DNA of 24,514 bases from JBFGCM01 sp041581135. GTDB lineage: Bacteria > Actinomycetota > Acidimicrobiia > Spongiisociales > UBA5794. Under the pieces are notes generated by a model. It was not told where the DNA came from, did no database searches, and was given only the letters and a program-made list of their open reading frames with translations. The stretch lies in NCBI GenBank assembly GCA_041581135.1, contig JBFGCM010000057.1, positions 1-24,514 of the forward strand. The letters run 5' to 3'. Positions 14,745 through 22,886 of this stretch are shown one piece after another (the stretch's first letter is position 1; each line of letters begins with the position of its first letter). The translations under genes and the position numbers were made by a program.

Positions 14745-16805
14745 TCACGCCGGCACGAGCGTGCAGTCGCAGTCCACGTGCAACGGCGGCAGCTCTGCTG
14801 GCTCGCCGGGTCCCCAGGGCTTGTCCAAGCCCGGGGCACACTGCGGACATGCCTTCCGCCGGGCCTCACCTCGCACGTGCGGCACGCCCATTGCGTCGAA
14901 GCTCCTCGCCACTCCTTCGTGGTAGGCGGCGAACGCCGCCATGCGGACGCGGCGCTCGGCCTCGTCGGTGCGCCAACCGCGGAACACCCGGCTCACGGCC
15001 GCCGCCACCTGGCGGGCGCCGCTGCCGGCGGCCCGGGCGCCGCGGAGGGCGTCGCCAATGGCATCCACGAGCCCGCCGACGAAGTGCTCCGTCGGATCGG
15101 CAGGGTCACCGCCTTTCGGCTGCGGCGTCATCGACGCACCGATGAGGTCCGCACCTCCGCTGTACCCGGCGACCAGGGCTTCTCTGGCGAGCTGTTTGAG
15201 CTCGTCGGCGAATGACGCCGCGATCATCGCTCGGTCCGGCTCCCAGCTGTCGTCCGACACACGCAACTCTTCGAGCACGCGATTCTGCAGGTCGACCAGA
15301 CGCCGCTTCACGGTACGCAGCGCCCGGTTCTCGATGGGCAAGAGCAGCTTGTCACGCAACTCGAACGGATCTCCGACCATCGCCACCGACGCCACAGCCG
15401 CCACGCGCTCCGGCTCGACCTGCGGCGACACCTCGGTTCCGACCGGTTCGGGCTCGGGGGCAAGCGGCACCACCGCCTCTGGAGTACGACCATTGGTCGT
15501 GCGCAAAGAGGCGAACAACCGGTCGATGCCATCCATCGGCGCGGCATCGGGCGGCTGATCTGGCTCAGCCGCCGCGGGCTCGGCCGCCTCCGACTCGGCC
15601 TGGGCGCGCTCGGGTACCGCCTCATCGGGCTCCGCCGCCGCGGGCTCGGCGCGCTCGGACTCCACATCATCGCGCTCGGCTGCTTCCGGCTGGGCCGCGG
15701 TGCGCTCGGACTCCCCGGTATCGGACTCAGTCGCCTCCGCGACGGCGACCGCCCCGGTGTCGGCTGCTACCTCGGCAGCATCCTCCGGTTCATGGATCTC
15801 TGCGCCGGTGTCGAGGTCGCCTTCAGCACTCTCTGCGTCGTCGAGCGCCACGACGATCTGGGCCTCTTCGTTCTCATCTTGGACCGCCACCGCGGCGTCG
15901 CTACGACGCAACTGCTCGACTTCCGCGACCAGCTCGTCTGCGTCGACAGGTGCCATCACCGGCAGCGTGGACGGATCGAGGAGTCGCACCGTGGAATCCT
16001 CGTCTACCCACTCGCGGTTCCAGGTGCCGCCGTCCTCTCCCGGAGCCTCGGTGGCCGGCACCACCCGAATCGTCGAGTCATCGGCCTCTTGAGACGTCAA
16101 GCCCCCGATGGACGCTCGCGCCGCCTCCAACTCGTCGAGGAGCTCGGCGCGGCGCAGCTCGAGGGCACGGGCGCGCTCCTGGGCGGCGTCGACCGCCTCT
16201 TGGGCGGCTGCCCGGGACGACTCGCTCTCGGCACGCGCCCGGGCAAGCATCTGTTCGGCCTCGGCGCGCGCCGTCCGGAGGGCCTCCTCACCGTCACGGC
16301 GCGCATCTCCGGTGAGACGCAGCGCCTCCCGCTCGGCTTCAGCGCGAATGAAGAGGGCGTCCTGTTCGGCACCGCGCTCCAACTCCTCGGACCGTGACTT
16401 GGCGTGCTCCAGCAGCTCGGTCCCCGTCTCCCAGGCCTCGCCCCGCACCGTTTCGGCATCGGATTGTGCCGATCGCTTGCGTTCGTCCGCTTCGCGGTCG
16501 GCGTCGGCGCGCCATCGGGCAGCATCCTCCGAGGCCCGGGCCCGCATGTTCTCGGCGGCTTCCCGGGCGGCTTCGAGGATGCGGGCGACGTCGTCGCCCA
16601 CAGCATCCAGCTCGGCCCGCGCCTCGGGCCCTCCGCCTCCCAGTGCTTCTACGCGCTGCTCGAGCGCGTCCATCTCGAGCTGCAGTGAGGCGTAGGCGTC
16701 GGCGACCTGCTGGGCAAAGGCATCGACCTCGTCCCGGTCGTAGCCGCGGCGCGCGGTGCTGAAGCGTCTGGCGCGGATCTCGTCGGGCTGGAGTTCGCCA
16801 CTCAT
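14745..16805 (-). CDS. DivIVA-domain protein with coiled coil and MuF-like C-terminal end
   Basis: The 686-residue product starts at ATG 16805. Residues 1-60 match the DivIVA N-terminal module (EIRARRFSTARRGYDRDEVD, AFAQQVADAY), which senses curved membrane and recruits cell-pole or division proteins. Residues ~40-260 are one long Ala/Glu/Arg coiled coil. Residues ~260-460 are an acidic, Ala/Pro/Glu-rich disordered linker. The last ~190 residues form a separate helical domain ending with CPQC (653-656), then PPLHVDCDC (His676, Cys679, Cys681). This spacing resembles the end of the SPP1 gp7/MuF family (C-x2-C, then PP-x-H-x2-C-x-C) and is preceded by a MuF-like helix (RMAAFAAYHEGVARSFDAMG). 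The Cys/His set may bind zinc. A scaffold at the pole or septum is inferred from the DivIVA part. It stands between the UPF0182 and PDZ protease genes. Confidence 0.85.
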   Translation of the reverse strand: MSGELQPDEIRARRFSTARRGYDRDEVDAFAQQVADAYASLQLEMDALEQRVEALGGGGPEARAELDAVGDDVARILEAAREAAENMRARASEDAARWRADADREADERKRSAQSDAETVRGEAWETGTELLEHAKSRSEELERGAEQDALFIRAEAEREALRLTGDARRDGEEALRTARAEAEQMLARARAESESSRAAAQEAVDAAQERARALELRRAELLDELEAARASIGGLTSQEADDSTIRVVPATEAPGEDGGTWNREWVDEDSTVRLLDPSTLPVMAPVDADELVAEVEQLRRSDAAVAVQDENEEAQIVVALDDAESAEGDLDTGAEIHEPEDAAEVAADTGAVAVAEATESDTGESERTAAQPEAAERDDVESERAEPAAAEPDEAVPERAQAESEAAEPAAAEPDQPPDAAPMDGIDRLFASLRTTNGRTPEAVVPLAPEPEPVGTEVSPQVEPERVAAVASVAMVGDPFELRDKLLLPIENRALRTVKRRLVDLQNRVLEELRVSDDSWEPDRAMIAASFADELKQLAREALVAGYSGGADLIGASMTPQPKGGDPADPTEHFVGGLVDAIGDALRGARAAGSGARQVAAAVSRVFRGWRTDEAERRVRMAAFAAYHEGVARSFDAMGVPHVRGEARRKACPQCAPGLDKPWGPGEPAELPPLHVDCDCTLVPA

Positions 16806-16814
16806 CGAGCGGCC

Positions 16815-16820
16815 ACGATA
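16815..16820 (-). promoter_or_regulatory. Possible -10 box of the DivIVA-type gene
   Basis: TATCGT on the minus strand lies nine bases before ATG 16805, and no purine-rich ribosome site is present. The spacing is at the long end for a leaderless start. Confidence 0.28.
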
Positions 16821-16866
16821 CCGCGGCGATGCCGTGGCGGACAGGAATCAGACGAGGCGGCTGACT

Positions 16867-17988
16867 TCAGCTCAGCGACTCGAAGAACGCGAGCGCGTCG
16901 CCGAGCTGGGCGATGGACACCACTTGGATATCGTCGCCTGAAACCTCGATGGCGTCCTCATAGTTGGCCGCCGGAACCAGCATGAACTCGGCGCCGGCGT
17001 CTATTGCACCGAACACCTTCTGCTGTACCCCGCCGATGGGTCCGACCTCTCCGGACTCGTTGATGGTGCCGGTCCCGGCGACGCGGTACCCGCGAGCCAG
17101 ATCCTCCTCGGTGAGCAGATCGATGATCTGCAGGGCAAACATGAGACCGGCCGAAGGTCCACCGATGTTCTGCGAGTCGATGACGATGTCGACCGGGTAG
17201 TCGGCCACCACATCGGAGTTCGTCAGGATGACCCCGACCATCCCACGATTCGGGTCGTCGATGTGCGGGCCGAGCACGACCGTGATGGTCCTTCGCTCGA
17301 CCTCGTCCTCACCGACCATGCGCTCGAACGTCATCGTGAGTTCCTCACCCACGCCGAGGCCGCTCACCAGGTCCACCACGTCGTCGGCAAACTCCACCCC
17401 GACGCCGTTGATCTCCACGATGATGTCGTTGGGCTCCAGCACGCCGTCAGCGGCGGAATCAATCATGATCTCGGTGATGAGGGCACCGCTGCCCTCCAGG
17501 GTGACGTCGTAACCGAGGTGGCTGAGCGCCACGAAGATGGCGTCTTGCTTCGACTGTTCCATCAGCGTCAGGTTCTGTAGCCGCAACGCGTCCTGAGAGA
17601 CACCGGCCGGCCGAATCTCCTCACGGGGCCTGATGGTCACCGACTCGTCGAACAGACCGCTGAGGTACTCGAGCGCGTTGATCTCGTCGAGGCTCACCGT
17701 CAAGAAGAACAACTCACCGTCATCGTTGTCGACGTCGGCCGCGAGGGTGACGAAGTCGTCGACGTCATAGGCCGGCCCGGGAGCCAGCGCGTAGTACGGC
17801 AGATTCACGCGGCCGGCGACGAACACGAAGATCCCGGCGAGCAGCAGCAGCCCACCGATGACGAGCGGCCACTTCGGGAACTTCGTGCGGACGGGATCAA
17901 CGAACGGGTCGGGCAACTCGACGGTGGAGACTCCACCAGCAGGAGTCAGCGGCTCGACATAGGGATCAGAGGGACCGAGGCCGTCCAT
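16867..17988 (-). CDS. Membrane-anchored PDZ and Lon-type (S16) serine protease
   Basis: The 373-residue product starts at ATG 17988. A Pro-rich cytoplasmic tail precedes one membrane helix (residues 41-60, PLVIGGLLLLAGIFVFVAGR), so the rest is outside the membrane. A PDZ domain spans about 160-235 (EGSGALITEIMIDSAADGVL, NDIIVEINGVGV). The Lon proteolytic domain follows, with catalytic Ser279 in IGGPSAGLMFALQI and Lys324 in GPIGGVQQKVFGA, the Ser/Lys dyad of family S16. This is the YlbL/Rv3194c-type arrangement, which lacks the Lon ATPase and cleaves envelope substrates without ATP. It lies downstream of the sortase and upstream of the DivIVA gene. The start appears leaderless (-10 at 17995-18000). 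Confidence 0.93.
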   Translation of the reverse strand: MDGLGPSDPYVEPLTPAGGVSTVELPDPFVDPVRTKFPKWPLVIGGLLLLAGIFVFVAGRVNLPYYALAPGPAYDVDDFVTLAADVDNDDGELFFLTVSLDEINALEYLSGLFDESVTIRPREEIRPAGVSQDALRLQNLTLMEQSKQDAIFVALSHLGYDVTLEGSGALITEIMIDSAADGVLEPNDIIVEINGVGVEFADDVVDLVSGLGVGEELTMTFERMVGEDEVERRTITVVLGPHIDDPNRGMVGVILTNSDVVADYPVDIVIDSQNIGGPSAGLMFALQIIDLLTEEDLARGYRVAGTGTINESGEVGPIGGVQQKVFGAIDAGAEFMLVPAANYEDAIEVSGDDIQVVSIAQLGDALAFFESLS

Positions 17989-17994
17989 GGGGCG

Positions 17995-18000
17995 ATGCTA
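17995..18000 (-). promoter_or_regulatory. -10 box of the S16 protease gene, leaderless-type
   Basis: TAGCAT on the minus strand ends six bases before ATG 17988. The bases between (CGCCCC) cannot act as a ribosome site, so the transcript probably starts at the AUG. Confidence 0.45.
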
Positions 18001-18035
18001 ACGAGGCGGCGAGGGTATCGAAGCTCGGAGCTGCG

Positions 18036-18593
18036 TCACGTCAGTGGTCTCCCCGCCACCAGCTCGCCCCGAATGACGATGCGTTGCGCTGCAGAGCCCT
18101 TGGGATGGCATGCGAAGAGCGTCACCATGGGCTTGCCGGTCTCGTAGGTGATCCAGATGTCCGCCGGCTCGACGATGAAGGTGTCGAACACGCGGTACAT
18201 CACCTCGAAGCCCGAGGAGTCGGTGAGGTACATGAGGTCACCGTGACGAAGCTTGTCGAGATCGTAGAAAGGCGCCGAGAACGTGGTGCGGTGCCCTGCC
18301 AGCACGACGTTGCCGGAACCACCCGGCGCCGAGGTGCCGACCCAGTGGGCGACGCCCTGGTCGATGACCCGCTGGGCGACACCCGAGCGGATCACTTCGT
18401 CCATGCCGATGGACGGAATCCGGAGCCGGCTCATCTCGTGCCCGAGCTTCTGGGTATCCGAAAAGGCAGGCTGCCGGGTCGAGGCGGGTTGGAGCGCGGC
18501 GTCCTCGCGGCTTTCGGCATGGAGCGGAGAAGCGAGCATCACAGCCAGCAGTGCACCAACCACGAGTCCCAGCGCTGAACGTCGCAACGTCAT
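18036..18593 (-). CDS. Sortase, class E-like
   Basis: The 185-residue product starts at ATG 18593 with TAGGTAGGT just before it. A signal anchor covers residues ~7-26 (ALGLVVGALLAVMLASPLHA). The catalytic core has all three expected residues: His101 in LAGHRTTFSAPFYDL, Cys162 in VTLFACHPKGSA, and Arg171 in AQRIVIRGEL. Sortases cut a C-terminal sorting signal on secreted proteins and link them to the cell wall. The GHRTTFSAPF and TLFACHP wording is closest to class E enzymes of high-GC actinobacteria, but class D is possible. No protein in this window ends in a sorting signal, so its substrates are elsewhere. It is divergent from bioY, with 80 bp between the two starts. Confidence 0.92.
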   Translation of the reverse strand: MTLRRSALGLVVGALLAVMLASPLHAESREDAALQPASTRQPAFSDTQKLGHEMSRLRIPSIGMDEVIRSGVAQRVIDQGVAHWVGTSAPGGSGNVVLAGHRTTFSAPFYDLDKLRHGDLMYLTDSSGFEVMYRVFDTFIVEPADIWITYETGKPMVTLFACHPKGSAAQRIVIRGELVAGRPLT

Positions 18594-18637
18594 ACCTACC
18601 TATCGGCCGGATGTCCCCATCCCTGGAGCCGGCAGCA

Positions 18638-18643
18638 TACAAT
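18638..18643 (+). promoter_or_regulatory. -10 box of bioY
   Basis: TACAAT matches the consensus at five of six positions and lies 18 bp before the GGAGGG ribosome site of bioY. No clear -35 is present. I see no recognisable BioQ- or BirA-type operator in the 80-bp divergent gap. Confidence 0.4.
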
Positions 18644-18673
18644 CCTCGCCGAGCTACCTCCGGAGGGATGCCC

Positions 18674-19249
18674 ATGACGACCTACGCTCCAGCGGTACTG
18701 GCGACGAGACTCCTGCCTCGCCGACTCGCAGTGACGGCCGGCCTCGTCGTCGGGTTTGCGTTGCTGACCGCAGCGGCGGCCCAGTTCGTCATACCGTTGC
18801 CGTTCACGCCGGTCCCGATCACCGGCCAGACGTTCTCGGTCCTGCTCGCCGGCGCGGTGCTCGGGAGCAGGGCGGGTGCCGCCAGCATGGGCTTGTACCT
18901 GGTGCTGGGCGCAGTCGGGTTGCCGTTCTACGCAGACGGCGGCAGCGGCTGGACGGTGGTGACCGGCGCCACCGGCGGGTACCTGGTGGGATTCATTCTC
19001 GCCGCCTACCTGTCCGGCCTCCTCGCAGAGCGGAGGCAGGACCGTTCGCCATGGAGTGCCGTACCGGCGTTCCTGGCAGGGTCCGCTGCCATCTATCTCA
19101 TCGGCGTGCCATGGCTCGCAGCGGTCGCCGAACTGAACACCGCTCGGGCCCTGGAGCTGGGCCTCGCCCCCTTCGTGATCGGAGATCTGGCCAAGGCATT
19201 GGCCGCCGGGCTGCTGCTGCCGCTGGCGTGGCGGCTCGCCCGCGACTGA
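18674..19249 (+). CDS. bioY: Biotin transporter BioY (ECF substrate-binding S component)
   Basis: ATG 18674 has GGAGGG six bases upstream; ATG 18668 in the same frame is too close to it. The product is 191 residues, normal for BioY. About six membrane helices are visible. Family segments include PLPFTPVPITGQTFSVLLAG, then GAASMGLYLVLGAVGLPFYA, GATGGYLVGF and PFVIGDLAKALAAGLLLPLAW. BioY binds biotin in the membrane and works with the shared ECF ATPases and EcfT, or alone in some species; no ECF ATPase genes are nearby. It suggests biotin uptake. A strong hairpin follows the gene at 19285-19312. Confidence 0.93.
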   Translation: MTTYAPAVLATRLLPRRLAVTAGLVVGFALLTAAAAQFVIPLPFTPVPITGQTFSVLLAGAVLGSRAGAASMGLYLVLGAVGLPFYADGGSGWTVVTGATGGYLVGFILAAYLSGLLAERRQDRSPWSAVPAFLAGSAAIYLIGVPWLAAVAELNTARALELGLAPFVIGDLAKALAAGLLLPLAWRLARD

Positions 19250-19284
19250 ATCAGGCGGCCGCCGGCGGCCCATCGGTGCACGCG

Positions 19285-19312
19285 CAAGGGGCGGCCCGCA
19301 GGCCGCCCCTTG
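19285..19312. terminator. Bidirectional terminator between bioY and livK
   Basis: CAAGGGGCGGCC (19285-19296) pairs perfectly over twelve bases with GGCCGCCCCTTG (19301-19312) around the loop CGCA. It lies between two convergent genes, 36 bp after bioY and 23 bp after the substrate-binding protein gene, and can serve both. Confidence 0.85.
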
Positions 19313-19334
19313 ACTTCGCTCTGTCACTCGATGA

Positions 19335-20762
19335 TCAGGAACACGGCACCGAGAAGTCGTGCGCCTGCGCGGTGGGGCCGACGAAGAAGTCCTGCACCAC
19401 CGTGATCCCGGTCGACGCCGTCGTGTCGACCGCACCGATGAGGCTCTCTCGAGGGGCAACATCGTTCGGTTCGCCGGCGTAGTCGGCGACCGTGGTCATG
19501 CCCTCGAAGTCGACCGTGCCCAGGTTGCGAGCGGCGTCGGCCACACCCCCACGGGTCAGATCGCCACTGTCGTACGCCGCGGTCAGCGCGGCGAGGATCG
19601 GATACTGAGACACCCAGCCGGAGATGAAGAAGTCGTTCGGCTCGACTCCTGCCGCAGTGAGGGTCTGACGCATCCGCTCATGCCCGGCGCTGTCGTAGTC
19701 CCACGGACCAACGAACGACGACTGGAAGAAGATGCCTGCCTCGAACGCCGGGGCCGCCTGGCTGGCGAGCAACCCGACATTCCAGCTCGGCGCCGCACCG
19801 ATGAAGATACCGGTGAAGCCTTGCGCGGCGGCGCCGCCGACGATGGCACCGGTCTCACTCGGGCCGGTCACCAGGATGACGATGTCGGTCGGGTTGCTCA
19901 CCACCTGACCGACCGACTCCACCTGCAGCGGATCACCGCCTGCCGCGATCGGCACCACAGGGACCTCCCAGGCGACCTCCACTCCGTTGGCCTCGGCTGC
20001 GGCCTTCACACCGGCGCCGTAGTCGAGCCCATAGTCGGTGGGGAAGAACAGGATGCCGACCGTCGACGGTGCATCGCGGCCGGCTGCCGGCAGCGCACCC
20101 ATCGACCAGTCGAGGGCATTCATGCCCTCGAAGCAATAGCTGGCGCCATACTCGAGCACCAAGCCGAAGTCGACGTCGTCGAATGCCCATCCGGACCACC
20201 ACGAAGCCGGGCTGGCCACGGTGTTGTCACGGTTGTAGTCGGGCAGCGCAGCGACGGTCTGGGGGGTGCCCAGGCTCTCGGCGACGGCGAGGACATCGCC
20301 TGCGATCTCGTTGTAGCTCTGCACGAACACGTCGGCGTTGTACTGCGTGTCCTTCTTGAGGTCGTCCGGGAGGGCGACGTCATACGCGCCGCCGATGCCG
20401 CCGGCGGCATTGATCCCAGCCCAGAAGGCGCGCTTGGCGCCGACGAGGGCCGGCGAGGCCGCCTGGAACGGGCCGGACTCATCGGTGAGGATGCCCAGGT
20501 AGATGCAGCCCCGATCCGGGTTGCCTCCAGGACATGGCTCCTCGGTGACACCGACGTCGGTCGCCACACCGTCGCCGGGCGCCGCGGTGGTAGCCGGTGC
20601 CGCCGTAGTGGCCGGTGCCGCCGTGGTGGCCGGCGCCACAGTCGTGGCCGTCGTCGCCGGCGCCGCCGTCGTCGCCGTAGGTTCTTCATTGGAGCACGCA
20701 GCTGCCACCAACGCCAGTACGGCGAACAGGAGCGCGAGTCTCCAGGTTCTTGCTGTCTTCAC
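19335..20762 (-). CDS. LivK-type substrate-binding lipoprotein of an ABC importer
   Basis: GTG 20762 follows AGGAGG at about ten bases; readings that start further upstream lack a ribosome site. The 475-residue product has a lipoprotein signal (LALLFAVLALVAAACSNEEP) and then a repeated Ala/Thr/Pro linker (DNA repeat at 20587-20676), so it is tethered outside the membrane. The binding part is a type I two-lobed fold: IYLGILTDESGPF, then AFWAGINAAGGIGG, TVGILFFPTDYGLDYGAGVK and SNPTDIVILVTGPSETGAIV. Cysteines at PCPGGNPDRGC, SYCFEG and the terminal PCS may form disulfides. The family binds branched-chain amino acids, amides, urea or organic acids. With an acyl-CoA synthetase in the same operon, an organic acid is the better guess. 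It lies 58 bp after livM. Confidence 0.9.
   Translation of the reverse strand: MKTARTWRLALLFAVLALVAAACSNEEPTATTAAPATTATTVAPATTAAPATTAAPATTAAPGDGVATDVGVTEEPCPGGNPDRGCIYLGILTDESGPFQAASPALVGAKRAFWAGINAAGGIGGAYDVALPDDLKKDTQYNADVFVQSYNEIAGDVLAVAESLGTPQTVAALPDYNRDNTVASPASWWSGWAFDDVDFGLVLEYGASYCFEGMNALDWSMGALPAAGRDAPSTVGILFFPTDYGLDYGAGVKAAAEANGVEVAWEVPVVPIAAGGDPLQVESVGQVVSNPTDIVILVTGPSETGAIVGGAAAQGFTGIFIGAAPSWNVGLLASQAAPAFEAGIFFQSSFVGPWDYDSAGHERMRQTLTAAGVEPNDFFISGWVSQYPILAALTAAYDSGDLTRGGVADAARNLGTVDFEGMTTVADYAGEPNDVAPRESLIGAVDTTASTGITVVQDFFVGPTAQAHDFSVPCS
20587..20676 (-). repeat. 18-bp in-frame tandem repeats coding the lipoprotein linker
   Basis: Four 18-bp units of the type GTNGTNGCCGGNGCCNCN plus two nine-base half units are joined in frame. 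They encode TTAAPA-type repeats between the lipid anchor and the binding domain. The unit number may vary by slippage. Confidence 0.75.
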
Positions 20763-20820
20763 GTTCGAGTTTCCTCCTACCGGCGAATGCCGGTCACTCA
20801 TTGAGCCCGAGTCGGGACTC

Positions 20821-21960
20821 CTAGTACGAGAATGGGAATGCTTTCCAGTAATTGCGCACTCGAATCCATATGCCGTAGAGGCCAAGGGGTTCGAGGATGA
20901 GGAATACCATAATCAGCACGCCGAAAAGTATCCGCTCGATCTGGTTGGTGGTGATGGCTTGGGTGACGGTCGTCGGGTCCACCGGGAGCCAATCCAGCAC
21001 CAACTCGATGAACTTGGGCAGTAGCGCGATGAAGAAGGCACCCATCAGCGAACCGGCGATCGAGGACGCCCCGCCGATCACCACCATGGCGATGAAGGTC
21101 ACCGACAGCAGCAGATTGAACGCGTTCGGCTCGACGAAGCCGGTGATGCTGTAGAAGATGGCCCCGGCCACGCCGGCATAGAACGACGAGATGGCAAACG
21201 CCACCACCTTGTAGCGGGTCAGGTTCACGCCCATGATCTCGGCCGCGATGTCGCGGTCGCGCACTGCGGCAAACGCCCGGCCCACCCGGGACCGGACGAG
21301 GTTCTTGGCCAGCAGGGTGAGCACCACCATGAGCACGAAGGTGACGAGGTAGACCTGTTGCTCTTTGCTGACCGCGATCCCGGCGAGATTGCCGTCGAGA
21401 TCGAAGCGGTACCCGAAGAGCGACATCTGAGCCGGTTCCCGGCCCTTGCCCTGGCCCCCGGTGAGCTCCGTCCAGCTACGGAAGATGTGCTCGCCCAGAA
21501 ACACGAGGCCGATGGTGACGAGCGCCAGGTACAGACCCTTCAGGCGGAGCGCGATCGGGGCCACCAGCGCGCCGGCCAGCGCCGCGATGAGACCGGCACC
21601 CGGGATCCAGATCCACATGTCCAGTCCGAGCCCGATGATCTCCCCGTCGGCGCTGCCGCCGAGCGCGGCGGCGGCATAGGCGCCGACACCGAAGAAGAAG
21701 GCATGACCCAGCGACACCTGGCCGGCATAGCCGGTCACCAGATTGAGGCCGATGGACCCGATCGAGTACACGAAGGCGGTCGACAGCAACAACAGCCAGA
21801 CTCGATCGTCGGGTTCGTCGAGCAAGAACGCCAGCAGGATGAAGCCGACGACAGCGGCGAACGCGATGGACCGCTGCACGTTGTTGGCGAAGATCCCTGA
21901 ATCCTCTGCATAGCTGGTGTGCAGGCCGGGGCGACCGAGACGGTGGAACCAGCGCCTCAT
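20821..21960 (-). CDS. LivM-type ABC importer permease
   Basis: ATG 21960 overlaps the livH stop as ATGA, fixing the start; a much longer reading to 22701 only runs through livH in the wrong frame. The 379-residue product has about ten membrane helices. Family segments are SIGLNLVTGYAGQVSLGHAF, LRLKGLYLALVTIG, and the EAA-like loop AAVRDRDIAAEIMGVNLTRY, which contacts the ATPase. A hydrophilic insertion near residues 190-225 (GGQGKGREPAQMSLFGYRFD) is typical of the family. It pairs with LivH to form the channel fed by the lipoprotein downstream. Confidence 0.92.
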   Translation of the reverse strand: MRRWFHRLGRPGLHTSYAEDSGIFANNVQRSIAFAAVVGFILLAFLLDEPDDRVWLLLLSTAFVYSIGSIGLNLVTGYAGQVSLGHAFFFGVGAYAAAALGGSADGEIIGLGLDMWIWIPGAGLIAALAGALVAPIALRLKGLYLALVTIGLVFLGEHIFRSWTELTGGQGKGREPAQMSLFGYRFDLDGNLAGIAVSKEQQVYLVTFVLMVVLTLLAKNLVRSRVGRAFAAVRDRDIAAEIMGVNLTRYKVVAFAISSFYAGVAGAIFYSITGFVEPNAFNLLLSVTFIAMVVIGGASSIAGSLMGAFFIALLPKFIELVLDWLPVDPTTVTQAITTNQIERILFGVLIMVFLILEPLGLYGIWIRVRNYWKAFPFSY

Positions 21961-22886
21961 ACCCGCTCCACCTCCGGCGTGCCGAAGAGGCCGTAGGGCC
22001 GCACCAACAGCACAGCCAACATCACCACGTAGGGCATGACCTGACTGAAGTTGGGACCCAGCCACGGGAGGTACTGGGCCTGGTAGGTGGCGGTCCACGC
22101 CTCCGTGAGACCGATCAGCAGCGCCCCATAAACGGCGCCTTTGATGGAGTCGAGACCCCCCACCACCACGGCCGGGAGCGCTTTCAGCGCCGCTACCGAG
22201 TTCGCCTGGGTGAGGCCGGAGAATGCGGTCGCTCCAAAGACCCCGGCGATGGCGGCCGTGACGCCACCGAGGATCCACGCCATGGAGAACACTGCACCAA
22301 CGTTGATGCCCTGTGCCTGAGCGACTTCTTGGTCCAGGGCGGTCGCCCGCATGGCCAGACCCATCCGTGACTTGTTGAAGAACACGAAGAGCAGGGCAAC
22401 GATGACGACCGTCGTGATCACCATGGCCACCACGCGGGGCTGGATGATGACGCCACCCCAGTTGAGCGCCGTGTTGCCCCACGGCAGACCGGGCGCCCCG
22501 AATGCCCCCTCCGGCGGGTCGCCGATGGCGCGCACATCGGGGCCGATGAGGTCGTTCACCACCACGCGGATGGCGATGTCCAGGCCGATCGTGAGGATCG
22601 CGGCCGCGAACACCGGCTTGCCCACCATGGGCCGTAGTGCGACGCGTTCCGACAGGGCTCCGAGCGTCCCGGCGAGGACGATCGCCACCAGCACGCCCCA
22701 CCAGAAGCCCCAGGCCAGGGTCACCGACAGGTAGGAAGCCATGTAGGCGCCGAAGAGGAGCAGCGCCGGCTGGGCGAAGCTCAGCACCTGGGTCGCCTTG
22801 TAGATGATGACGAAGCCCAACGCCAACAGCGCGTAGATGGAGGCGAGGGACAGGCCCTCCGCAGTCGCCTGGAGGAATCGGGTCAC
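21957..22886 (-). CDS. LivH-type ABC importer permease
   Basis: GTG 22886 overlaps the acyl-CoA synthetase stop as GTGA. The 309-residue product has about eight membrane helices and family segments GLSLASIYALLALGFVIIYK, then LSFAQPALLLFGAYMA and the ATPase-contact loop GLAMRATALDQEVAQAQGIN, followed by KALPAVVVGGLDSIKGAVYG. The insertion GPDVRAIGDPPEGAFG faces outside. Translation is coupled to its neighbours on both sides. The ATPases LivG and LivF are not visible in the window and may lie upstream of the synthetase. Confidence 0.93.
   Translation of the reverse strand: MTRFLQATAEGLSLASIYALLALGFVIIYKATQVLSFAQPALLLFGAYMASYLSVTLAWGFWWGVLVAIVLAGTLGALSERVALRPMVGKPVFAAAILTIGLDIAIRVVVNDLIGPDVRAIGDPPEGAFGAPGLPWGNTALNWGGVIIQPRVVAMVITTVVIVALLFVFFNKSRMGLAMRATALDQEVAQAQGINVGAVFSMAWILGGVTAAIAGVFGATAFSGLTQANSVAALKALPAVVVGGLDSIKGAVYGALLIGLTEAWTATYQAQYLPWLGPNFSQVMPYVVMLAVLLVRPYGLFGTPEVERV

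Noticed and set aside
14699..14869. N-terminal extension of the UPF0182 protein
   Set aside because: It overlaps the C-terminal domain of the DivIVA-type gene and adds a non-membrane Arg/Ser-rich segment. ATG 14698 has a -10 box just upstream.
14745..15320. Prophage remnant, from the MuF-like ending
   Set aside because: No other phage gene, attachment site or integrase is nearby, and the domain is fused in frame to a DivIVA protein with composition like its neighbours.
20587..20676. CRISPR-like array
   Set aside because: The units are contiguous 18-bp coding repeats without spacers, in frame with the lipoprotein.
19359..20804. Plus-strand frame of 481 codons opposite the binding lipoprotein
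   Set aside because: It is antisense to a gene with a recognisable fold and signal. The Arg-rich product has no recognisable motif.
21961..22701. 247-residue N-terminal extension of LivM
   Set aside because: The extension overlaps livH in another frame and is Gly/Arg-rich. The ATGA overlap at 21957-21960 gives the proper start.
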